Made by a program: the position numbers and the translations under genes. Source: an uncultured bacterium (GTDB taxonomy: Bacteria > Planctomycetota > Phycisphaerae > Phycisphaerales > SM1A02). Taken from it: a stretch of DNA of 9,725 bases. Shown here piece by piece: positions 1 through 5,519 of this stretch. Where the stretch lies: NCBI GenBank assembly GCA_903867275.1, contig CAIPQY010000466.1:1-9725 (forward strand), given 5' to 3'. Within the stretch, counting starts at the first letter, position 1. Every line of letters starts with the position of its first letter. Under the pieces are notes generated by a model, which did no database searches, was not told where the DNA came from, and saw only the letters and a list, made by a program, of their open reading frames with translations.

Positions 1-257
1 ACGCGGTGCTGGATCGCCACTTCACACCCAAGGTGCCGCTGCCCACGCTGCTGGTGGCCGTGCCCGATGCCGACCCCGCTGCCTCGCTGCCGAACCCCTG
101 CAGCGAGTGTCAGGTGCGCACGCTGCCAAAGGGCCCGGATTGGGTGATCGGCACGCCCGTGCTGCTGCTGGTGAACGACGGCGTGGTGAAGATGATGGTG
201 TCCGGCACCGATGCGGAAGATCCCGCCAAGGTGCAGGCCATGCTGGACGCGCGCTGA
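1..257 (+). CDS. C-terminal part of a probable thioredoxin-fold protein (5' end outside window)
   Basis: The reading frame is open from the left edge (codons in phase with position 3) and stops at TGA 255-257, leaving about 84 residues of a larger protein. The GTG at 6 is in frame, but nothing marks it as a true start. Near the end, the stretch IGTPVLLLVNDGVVKMMVSG resembles the cis-proline strand (TP followed by a hydrophobic strand) and the final beta hairpin plus glycine of thioredoxin-like domains. That resemblance is the only basis for the family call. The active-site CxxC, if present, would lie before the window. A CSEC pair occurs mid-fragment, but its place is wrong for the redox motif. 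The gene converges on tilS with 9 bases between the stop codons. Coding status is fairly secure; the fold is an inference. Confidence 0.6.
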   Translation, partial: AVLDRHFTPKVPLPTLLVAVPDADPAASLPNPCSECQVRTLPKGPDWVIGTPVLLLVNDGVVKMMVSGTDAEDPAKVQAMLDAR

Positions 258-266
258 TCTGCGCCG

Positions 267-1259
267 TCACGACTGCGCATCTTCAAGTCGCACCCACTTC
301 GCTTCCACGCGAAGCTGACGCGAACCAAGCACGCACCGCCGAGGCCTGACGTTGGCCGACCGGATCGCCTCCACCGCACGCTCGACATGCGCCTCACTGG
401 CCGCGCGCACCAGGCGGTGCAGCGCCAGCGCCAGCGCTTCGCTCGGCACGCCCCGCAGTTGCGCGCGCGACCACGGACCTTCGCCGGTCATGTGACGCTT
501 CGCCTGCGCGCGCAGCGCCTTGGCCGCTCCCTGCAACCGTCGCGCCGAGCGACTGGCCCGCACCGCGGCGCCACTGCGCATGGCTTCAAGCACCGGCAGC
601 ACTTCGTGCCGAATCCTGCCTCGCGGCTTGCTGCGATCGGCGTTCGATGGATCCTCGCGCCACGGCACCTCGGCGCGCTGAAGCAGTGCACGAATCTCCT
701 CGCGCGAACGCTCAAGCAGCGGCCGCAGCAACTGCACCCCGCGCATGCGCCGCCGCGAAGGCATGCCGGCGGCCGCCTTGGCTCCCGCTCCACGCACCAG
801 GCGCATCAGCACCGTCTCCAGTTGATCCTGCGCGTGATGCGCCATCAGCACCACCGGCGCTCCGCAGGCCTTGGCCGCGTCGGCGATCGCCTGATGCCGC
901 GCCGTGCGTGCGCGCGCCGCAAGCGCCGCACCCGACTGCAACGACAGGCGCACACGATCCATGGGAACACCAAGCCAGGCCGCGCACGACTCGACGAAAT
1001 CCGCATCGGACGCCGATGCCGATCGCAGCCCATGGTCGACCGTGACCAACCGCACCTGCCACGGACCGCGCGAGGCGACCGCGCACGCCAGCAACGCCAG
1101 ACCGGTGGAATCGGCGCCGCCACTGGCCGCAATCAGCACCACCGAACCCGCCGGACATGCTTCGAGCGACTTGTGCACGCAGCGCGCCAGCGGCGAACGC
1201 GACGCCGTGCGCAAGGCCCGCTTCAGTTCGGGAAATGCCAGCGCCGCCACGCCGCTCAC
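267..1259 (-). CDS. tilS: tRNA(Ile)-lysidine synthase TilS
   Basis: TilS uses ATP and lysine to convert C34 of the CAU-anticodon tRNA-Ile to lysidine, so that it reads AUA and is charged with isoleucine. It acts in the cytoplasm and is normally essential. The product is 330 residues, close to the short, core-only members of the family. It has the PP-loop SGGADS at about 46-51, VDHGLR at 74-79, the family signature HHAQDQLET at 141-149 followed by a RLVRGAG run, RPLL at 179-182, EDPSNAD at 202-208 and RIRHEVLP at 215-222. The chosen start is GTG at 1259, which overlaps the upstream stop (GTGA) and sits 10 nt after AGGTGG. The frame stays open upstream to 1445, but that part lies inside the preceding gene. 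This is the last gene of the minus-strand block, and its position suggests translational coupling. The family call is firm. Confidence 0.95.
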   Translation of the reverse strand: MSGVAALAFPELKRALRTASRSPLARCVHKSLEACPAGSVVLIAASGGADSTGLALLACAVASRGPWQVRLVTVDHGLRSASASDADFVESCAAWLGVPMDRVRLSLQSGAALAARARTARHQAIADAAKACGAPVVLMAHHAQDQLETVLMRLVRGAGAKAAAGMPSRRRMRGVQLLRPLLERSREEIRALLQRAEVPWREDPSNADRSKPRGRIRHEVLPVLEAMRSGAAVRASRSARRLQGAAKALRAQAKRHMTGEGPWSRAQLRGVPSEALALALHRLVRAASEAHVERAVEAIRSANVRPRRCVLGSRQLRVEAKWVRLEDAQS

Positions 1260-2782
1260 CGTTGCGGCACCACCTGTGCGCGCTCGGCCAGTTGCGCGGG
1301 GATTGCGGGCGTGTTCAAGGGTGCAAGCGAAGGCTGCAGCTCGATCGACATCTCCACCTGCCCAGCGTGCGGCTGCGCCATGCGCCAGGAGATGGTGCCG
1401 GCCTGACGCAGGCATGCCGCAAGCAGGCGCGCCGGCTTGGCGCAACCGCCACGCGATTCAAGCGCGCCGCACTGCACCTCGATCATGTGGGCCAGACGAT
1501 CGCCGTGCATGTGGCCCGCGCGTGTCCAGAACGGCGCGCCCATCACGCTCTCGCGCGGCTCCGGGTGTTCTTCCAGCGAAGCGGCCACGCGGTCCAGCCA
1601 CTGGCGATCCGATGCGTACACGCGCCAGCCACCATGCGGCATCACCACCGTGCGCGCATGCAGTTCGGCGGTGCCCTCACCGTCGCAGTTGCCGAACACC
1701 GCCTGCGCCAACCCCGGCTCATCACAGGTGCGCGGAGCATCCACGGGCATCGCTTCGCGCGACGGACGCTTGGGCACGGTCTGGCCCGCTTCGTTCGCGA
1801 TGGCCACGGCAACGCGGTCCAGCATGGCGTCCTGCGCACGCGTGGCTGCCTTGGCATCGCGCACGCGATAGGCCACGGCCACCGCCAGCGAATCCTCCTC
1901 GCCTTCGGCGGGTCCCACCACCACCGCCACGCGATCGCCAAGCGAATCGCGCGTGGCCGCATCCAGATTCCACGCCGCCATGCGCTCGCTCCACGCCTGC
2001 GGCACCGCGTGCACCGGCATGTCCTGCATCCAGCACGCCACGGTCTCCTCGGGCATGGCCTCGAGCACCATGGCGGGCTCGCAGGCTCGCAGCGTGTCGC
2101 CCATGGGGTCGCCTTGCAGCTGCGCGCGCATCTGCACATGCATGCCGGTGCCGCGCGCCGACAGGCCCCACACGGAGAGACCGTTGGCGATGCGATCGTG
2201 GCGCATCGCCACGGTGATCACCGCGTCGTCGTCCATGCGCATTTCGCCCAGTCCACCCGCCAGACTTGGCTGATCCGGCTCGCTGCCCACGCGCAACATG
2301 TCCTTCAGCAGTCGACTGTCGGCGCGATCGGTGATCAGCAGCCAGTCGCCATGCAGACCACCCACCAGACCAAGTTGCGGAATCTCGAACCGCGCGTTTC
2401 CGCGCATGCGGCCGCCCATGGCACGCAGCAGATTGCAGGCATCGTTGCTCTGCATCTCCAGCGCGAGAACCCATGACGGCCCATCCGCGTCGCGGCGCAC
2501 CACCAGCGAGGCATCGCGGCCGGCGCAGCGGCGCAGCAGTTCTTCGGGCGACAGATTGGCCTGCGCGGCGGCGGCTTCCCAGCGCTGCTTGGCGCCCATC
2601 TCGGTGAGCAGCGTCTGCACCCCACGGCGCAGCATGCACGCGCTGGCGCACTGACCTTCCTGCAGGTTGCCGCGCACCTGCACCACCGCATCCACATCGG
2701 GCGGCGTGAGCGAGGCCACGCCGAGCGGCGGCGCCACGTTGGCGGCCAGCATGCAGGCGAGGATGACGGATGCGAAGGGCAT
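1256..2782 (-). CDS. Secreted Cys-rich protein of unknown function
   Basis: A 508-residue protein that I do not recognise. The first 23 or so residues (MPFASVILACMLAANVAPPL...) form a hydrophobic stretch that looks like an export signal, although it lacks the usual basic N-terminus. LAC at 8-10 is a poor lipobox because a hydrophobic run follows it. The rest has no further membrane segment. It alternates strand-like and helix-like pieces and carries about eleven cysteines after the signal, including a CASAC pair at 45-49, so disulfides in an oxidising compartment are plausible. Organisation and composition loosely recall envelope proteins of the DUF3352 type, but I see no diagnostic motif. 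ATG at 2782 follows the preceding stop by 2 nt, with a weak AAGG 8 nt upstream. The stop overlaps the tilS start. Codon usage matches the neighbours. It is probably co-transcribed with the sigma factor, which may hint at an envelope role. Confidence 0.85.
   Translation of the reverse strand: MPFASVILACMLAANVAPPLGVASLTPPDVDAVVQVRGNLQEGQCASACMLRRGVQTLLTEMGAKQRWEAAAAQANLSPEELLRRCAGRDASLVVRRDADGPSWVLALEMQSNDACNLLRAMGGRMRGNARFEIPQLGLVGGLHGDWLLITDRADSRLLKDMLRVGSEPDQPSLAGGLGEMRMDDDAVITVAMRHDRIANGLSVWGLSARGTGMHVQMRAQLQGDPMGDTLRACEPAMVLEAMPEETVACWMQDMPVHAVPQAWSERMAAWNLDAATRDSLGDRVAVVVGPAEGEEDSLAVAVAYRVRDAKAATRAQDAMLDRVAVAIANEAGQTVPKRPSREAMPVDAPRTCDEPGLAQAVFGNCDGEGTAELHARTVVMPHGGWRVYASDRQWLDRVAASLEEHPEPRESVMGAPFWTRAGHMHGDRLAHMIEVQCGALESRGGCAKPARLLAACLRQAGTISWRMAQPHAGQVEMSIELQPSLAPLNTPAIPAQLAERAQVVPQR
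1270..1275 (-). promoter_or_regulatory. Shine-Dalgarno AGGTGG that decides the tilS start
   Basis: On the minus strand AGGTGG lies 10 nt before the GTG at 1259 and inside the end of the upstream gene. It supports the short GTG start over in-frame codons further upstream. Confidence 0.55.
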
Positions 2783-2784
2783 GA

Positions 2785-3147
2785 TCAGGCCTTGGGCCAC
2801 GGCGCCATCGCCATCGAGGGTGTGCTGCGCTGCCGCGGCACCAGTCGCACGGGCATGGCGCGTTCCACATCGATCGACTGCGTGGGCGCGATCCAGTCGA
2901 CCGAGCGGCGGCCCAACTCGCCAAGATCCACGCTGTCGCGCGAGGCGATCATCCAGCTGCCGCCCACCCAGCCCGCGGCCAGCAGCGCACACCCGGCCAT
3001 CGCCTTCCACAGCGTGGTGCGGCGCGTCTGCACCACGCCACGCGCCGCCAGCTGCTGCATGACCGATCGACGCAGATCACGCCCATCGCGGCGTTCGCTC
3101 GCCAGCAGGCTCAACAGCCGATCCAGTCGCTCGCGCTCGAAGCTCAT
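2785..3147 (-). CDS. Small single-span membrane protein, candidate partner (anti-sigma) of the ECF sigma factor
   Basis: A 120-residue protein. Residues 1-46 are charged and helical (MSFERERLDRLLSLL...), rich in Arg just before the membrane. Residues 47-68 are a single hydrophobic segment (KAMAGCALLAAGWVGGSWMI). About 50 polar residues follow. By the positive-inside rule the N-terminus is cytoplasmic and the C-terminus exported, as in membrane anti-sigma factors. It lacks the HxxxCxxC zinc motif of ZAS-type anti-sigma factors, so the anti-sigma role rests on gene position and topology only. ATG at 3147 overlaps the sigma stop (ATGA) and follows a strong GAGGAGG at 7 nt, which suggests near-equal synthesis of the two proteins. 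It could instead be an unrelated envelope protein. Confidence 0.8.
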   Translation of the reverse strand: MSFERERLDRLLSLLASERRDGRDLRRSVMQQLAARGVVQTRRTTLWKAMAGCALLAAGWVGGSWMIASRDSVDLGELGRRSVDWIAPTQSIDVERAMPVRLVPRQRSTPSMAMAPWPKA

Positions 3148-3737
3148 TGCATGGCCTCCTCGGCGAAGGCACGGTCGGAGGCGTCGGAGCGGATCAGGCC
3201 CAGCATGCGGCGACGCGCACGGAACAGGTGACTCTTCACCGTGCCCTCGGGCAGCTTCACCTGACGCGCGATCTCGGCCACGCCCCAGCCCTGCTGATGG
3301 AACAGCACCACCATCTCGCGCTGCTGCGGCGACAGCACATCGATGGCCGCATCCAGCAGTCGACGAAGGCGCGTGCGCTGCTCGCTCGCCGCGGCAAGCG
3401 TGCCGGGCGTTGCACCCACGCCGCCGCGCGACTCCACATGCACGCTGTCGGCCACCGGGCGATGCTTGTTGAGATGGTTCATCCACAGACGACGCGCGAT
3501 GGTGAACAGCCATGTGCTGAAGCGGAACCGGTCGTCGAAGCGATCGAGGTTCGCCAGCACGCGCACGAAGGTTTCCTGCGCCAGGTCTTCCGCCAGCTCG
3601 CGACTGCCGCACAGGCGACTCAGGTACGACTGCAGCGGCGCCTGGAAGTGCCCGATGATGGCCTCCATGGCGGCAGCGTCACCGCGACGCGCACGGCGCA
3701 CGAGACGCTGTTCCACCTGTCGGTCGGGCACGGCCAT
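3144..3737 (-). CDS. ECF-family RNA polymerase sigma factor (sigma-70 group 4)
   Basis: A 197-residue sigma factor that directs RNA polymerase to a set of stress or envelope promoters. Region 2 spans about 24-93 and includes the core-binding and -10 contact segment AEDLAQETFVRVLANLDRF followed by FSTWLFTIARRLWMNHL. A 25-30 residue linker follows. Region 4 (about 121-180) has LSPQQREMVVLFHQQG and the helix-turn-helix AEIARQVKLPEGTVKSHLFRARRRM, which reads the -35 element. There is no region 1 or 3 and no C-terminal extension. ATG at 3737 has no Shine-Dalgarno sequence, and the GTG two codons later (3731) is a weaker alternative. The next gene overlaps by 4 bases and encodes a likely membrane partner. 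The B12-like gene ends 59 bases upstream. The family is certain; the subgroup and regulon cannot be read here. Confidence 0.95.
   Translation of the reverse strand: MAVPDRQVEQRLVRRARRGDAAAMEAIIGHFQAPLQSYLSRLCGSRELAEDLAQETFVRVLANLDRFDDRFRFSTWLFTIARRLWMNHLNKHRPVADSVHVESRGGVGATPGTLAAASEQRTRLRRLLDAAIDVLSPQQREMVVLFHQQGWGVAEIARQVKLPEGTVKSHLFRARRRMLGLIRSDASDRAFAEEAMQ
3155..3161 (-). promoter_or_regulatory. Strong Shine-Dalgarno GAGGAGG for the small membrane protein
   Basis: GAGGAGG on the minus strand, 7 nt before the ATG at 3147 and inside the last codons of the sigma gene. It fixes the start of the 120-residue protein and shows that the host uses canonical ribosome binding sites for internal operon genes. 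Confidence 0.75.
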
Positions 3738-3755
3738 CGCAGGATCGTACCTGCG
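3738..3755. repeat. Perfect 6-bp inverted repeat abutting the sigma start codon
   Basis: CGCAGG (3738-3743) and CCTGCG (3750-3755) are separated by a 6-base loop, read TACGAT on the minus strand. The repeat ends directly at the ATG of the sigma gene and encloses the putative -10. It could be an operator, or chance in GC-rich DNA. It has no T tract, so it is not a typical terminator. Confidence 0.35.
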
Positions 3756-3773
3756 CCCTCACCGCCGGTTTCA
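3744..3773 (-). promoter_or_regulatory. Candidate ECF-type promoter before the sigma gene
   Basis: On the minus strand, TGAAAC (3773-3768) is followed after exactly 16 nt by GGTA (3751-3748). Known ECF promoters such as those of Bacillus SigW read TGAAAC-N16-CGTA, so this matches except for one base. TACGAT (3749-3744) overlaps the second element and would alternatively serve as a housekeeping -10. Either reading places transcription initiation at or within a few bases of the sigma ATG at 3737. This would allow the sigma factor to be expressed apart from the upstream B12-like gene, possibly by itself. Confidence 0.45.
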
Positions 3774-3796
3774 GCATTTGCGGCAAGAACCGAGGC

Positions 3797-4513
3797 TTAC
3801 GCCACGGCCCGCAGGCGCGCGGTGCCCTTTCGGCTGCCCGTGGCCTGTGCCTTGGCGGCCGGGGCCGCAAGCACCTGCACCAGGTCCTGCGGCGTGCGGG
3901 CCACGCGGGTGGCGCCGATCGCCTCGGCCAGTCCTTCGGCGCGGTTGAACACCCCACCGCCGACGGCCACTTCCAGGTTCGGATGGGCATTGATCTCGCG
4001 CACCTGATCGATCAGCGCGCGGATGCCGGGGGCATCGCTGGCGCTGCTTGCGAACAGCACCAGGAAGTCGGGCGAGCGACGGTGCGTCTCTTCCAGGATC
4101 TCGTCGTGCGCCACGCCACCGCCGGCGAACAGCACGTCGTAGCCGGCGGCATCGAGCATGTCGGCAGCCATCTGGCCGCCCAGGTCCTCGTTCTCGCCCT
4201 GACCGCAGAACAGCGCCACGGTCTTGCCGTTGCGGTCGGCGCGCTCGTAGCTGAGCTGCACCTGATCCACCACGGTGCGCAGCAGGCGCGTGGCGTAGTT
4301 GAAGCTCAGGCGCTCGATCTGGTCGCCACGATGCAGCTTGTGCAGCGACTCGTGGATGGGCCACGCCACGCACTCGATGAAGTCTTCGGCGCTCACGCCG
4401 CTGCCAAGGGTGCGCGAGACAAGGCTGCGCACGGTGGCTCGGTCGCCCTGCAGCAGCGAGGGCAGCAGGATCTCGGTGATGGCTTCGAAGTTGACGGTGT
4501 GGGTGGCGCTCAT
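3797..4513 (-). CDS. B12-binding-like two-domain protein lacking the cobalamin ligand His
   Basis: A 238-residue soluble protein with the layout of the methionine synthase/CarH cobalamin module. It has a helical cap domain at about 8-90 and a Rossmann-like B12-binding domain at about 96-217. Strand and loop landmarks of the latter are visible: KTVALFCGQGENEDLGG (97-113), AGYDVLFAGGGVAHDEI (123-139), PDFLVLFASSASDAPGI (148-164) and EVAVGGGVFN (181-190). In true cobalamin binders the first loop is DxHxxG, with His ligating cobalt. Here it reads ENEDLG (107-112), so His is Glu109. The EH pair typical of the cap is replaced around FN (72-73). It may bind another ligand, heme, or base-on cobalamin. 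ATG at 4513 has only a weak GGAA upstream. The frame is open to 4639, but the added residues are Arg/Pro-rich and unlike the family. It leads the sigma block and is probably regulatory; no enzyme partner is seen. Confidence 0.85.
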   Translation of the reverse strand: MSATHTVNFEAITEILLPSLLQGDRATVRSLVSRTLGSGVSAEDFIECVAWPIHESLHKLHRGDQIERLSFNYATRLLRTVVDQVQLSYERADRNGKTVALFCGQGENEDLGGQMAADMLDAAGYDVLFAGGGVAHDEILEETHRRSPDFLVLFASSASDAPGIRALIDQVREINAHPNLEVAVGGGVFNRAEGLAEAIGATRVARTPQDLVQVLAAPAAKAQATGSRKGTARLRAVA

Positions 4514-4702
4514 GGTTGTGTTCCGTGTCTTGTTCACTCGTCGGCGACTCCGTCGCTTGAGAGTTGGGTTGCTTGGCCGCGTTCCTCGCGGCAGAACCTG
4601 TTTCGGCCCGCGCCCGCGCGGCCTGCCACACGGAATCAAGAACGCAATATCGGAACCTGCGCCCGCGCGTTATGCGACACCAAATGGCCCTAGTATCGCG
4701 CC
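4514..4702. promoter_or_regulatory. Divergent intergenic region between the B12-like gene and menG
   Basis: These 189 bases hold no gene I can support. ACACGGAA occurs once on each strand (minus 4528-4521, plus 4628-4635), each facing one of the two divergent genes. A direct repeat places GAACCTG (4594 and 4653) ahead of GCGCCCGCGCG (4610-4620 and 4659-4669). A perfect 6-bp hairpin GCCGCG/CGCGGC (4576-4581, 4587-4592, loop TTCCT) lies in the probable leader of the B12-like gene. No clear -35/-10 pair is seen for the minus-strand gene. Operator function is only a possibility. Confidence 0.4.
4691..4696 (+). promoter_or_regulatory. -10-like TAGTAT six bases before the menG ATG
   Basis: TAGTAT ends 6 nt before the ATG at 4703 and no Shine-Dalgarno sequence is present. 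Initiation 6-7 nt after a -10 would fall on the start codon, giving a leaderless transcript. No convincing -35 is visible at 16-18 nt spacing. Confidence 0.45.
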
Positions 4703-5509
4703 ATGGCCGATTCCGCAGCCCCCGAACCCACGAACGAGCCCGCCTGGAATCAGGAGCGGCTGGCCCATGACCCACATGCGGACCCCGAGAAGGCCGCGCG
4801 CGTGCGCGCCATGTTCAGCGCCATCGCGCCCAGCTACGACCTGAACAACCGTCTGCACTCGTTTGGCCTCGATCAGGCGTGGCGACGCCGCACCGTGCGC
4901 GAGGTTGCGCGACGACTTGCGCGCGCCAACCTGTCCGGCGTGCGCGTGCTGGATGTGGCGTGCGGCACGGGCGACCTGAGCGAAGCGTTCGCCGATGCTG
5001 GCGCAACCGTGATCGGCGTGGACTACACGCCGCCCATGCTCGATGTGGCGCGCACAAAGGCCGGCCGTCGCGTGCGTCGAGGCGGCAGCGCGCCCACCTA
5101 TGCGCACGGCGACGCCACCGCGCTCACGCAGCCTGATGCGGGCTTCGATGCCGTCACGATCGCGTTCGGTCTTCGCAACGTGGGCAACGTGCCGGCCGCC
5201 ATGCGCGAGTTTCATCGCGTGCTGCGACCGGGCGGCGTGCTGGCGGTGCTCGAGTTCGGACTGCCAACCTTTCCGCCGGCGCGCTGGGTGCATCGCCTGT
5301 ACACCGAACGCATCATGCCCTTCACCGCCACGCTGATCGCGCGCGATCGCAGCGGCGCCTACAAGTACCTGCCGCGCAGCGTGGACACCTTCCTGAGCCC
5401 GGAGGGCGTGGCCGAAGCCGCTGCAAAGGCGGGTTTCGCCGATGTGCAGCTGCGCCGCCTCACCATGGGCACCTGCGCGCTCACGACGGCCGTGCGCCGT
5501 TCCGTATGA
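4703..5509 (+). CDS. menG: UbiE/MenG-type quinone C-methyltransferase
   Basis: A 268-residue SAM-dependent methyltransferase of the UbiE/MenG (COQ5) family. It methylates demethylmenaquinone to menaquinone, or the ubiquinone precursor in species that make ubiquinone, at the membrane surface. The family entry motif RAMFSAIAPSYDLNNRLHSFGLDQAWRR spans about 35-62. Motif I is VLDVACGTGDLSEAF at 82-96 and the acidic SAM-ribose loop is VIGVDYTPPML at 103-113. The family signature FDAVTIAFGLRNV is at 148-160, then HRVLRPGGVLAVLEFGLP at 171-188, and YKYLPRSV at 220-227. The first 30 residues are an unconserved polar extension, so a later start is conceivable, but no better one is marked. It leads an operon with the next two genes, with 10 bases to the following ATG. 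No other quinone genes are in the window, so menaquinone versus ubiquinone cannot be settled. Confidence 0.93.
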   Translation: MADSAAPEPTNEPAWNQERLAHDPHADPEKAARVRAMFSAIAPSYDLNNRLHSFGLDQAWRRRTVREVARRLARANLSGVRVLDVACGTGDLSEAFADAGATVIGVDYTPPMLDVARTKAGRRVRRGGSAPTYAHGDATALTQPDAGFDAVTIAFGLRNVGNVPAAMREFHRVLRPGGVLAVLEFGLPTFPPARWVHRLYTERIMPFTATLIARDRSGAYKYLPRSVDTFLSPEGVAEAAAKAGFADVQLRRLTMGTCALTTAVRRSV

Positions 5510-5510
5510 T
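5505..5510 (+). promoter_or_regulatory. -10-like TATGAT at the menG stop codon, before the amidohydrolase-like gene
   Basis: TATGAT matches TATAAT at five of six positions and ends 9 nt before the ATG at 5520. It contains the menG TGA stop. No Shine-Dalgarno sequence precedes this ATG. An internal promoter giving a near-leaderless mRNA is possible, but no -35 is evident. Confidence 0.35.
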
Positions 5511-5519
5511 CGAACCCGC

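Noticed and set aside
1260..1445. Extended N-terminus for tilS starting at 1445
   Set aside because: It would lie inside the upstream gene and is unlike TilS. The GTG at 1259 has a ribosome binding site and the stop/start overlap.
904..2476. Long plus-strand open frames (about 440 codons) over tilS and the secreted-protein gene
   Set aside because: They are Arg/Pro/His-rich shadows of well-supported minus-strand genes, with no start signal or motif.
4576..4592. Hairpin GCCGCG-TTCCT-CGCGGC as a terminator or riboswitch
   Set aside because: It has no T tract, and it lies in a 5' leader rather than after a gene. I see none of the conserved B12-box bases of a cobalamin riboswitch nearby.
4514..4639. 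Upstream start at 4639 for the B12-like gene
   Set aside because: The added 42 residues are Arg/Pro-rich and have no counterpart in the cap domain.
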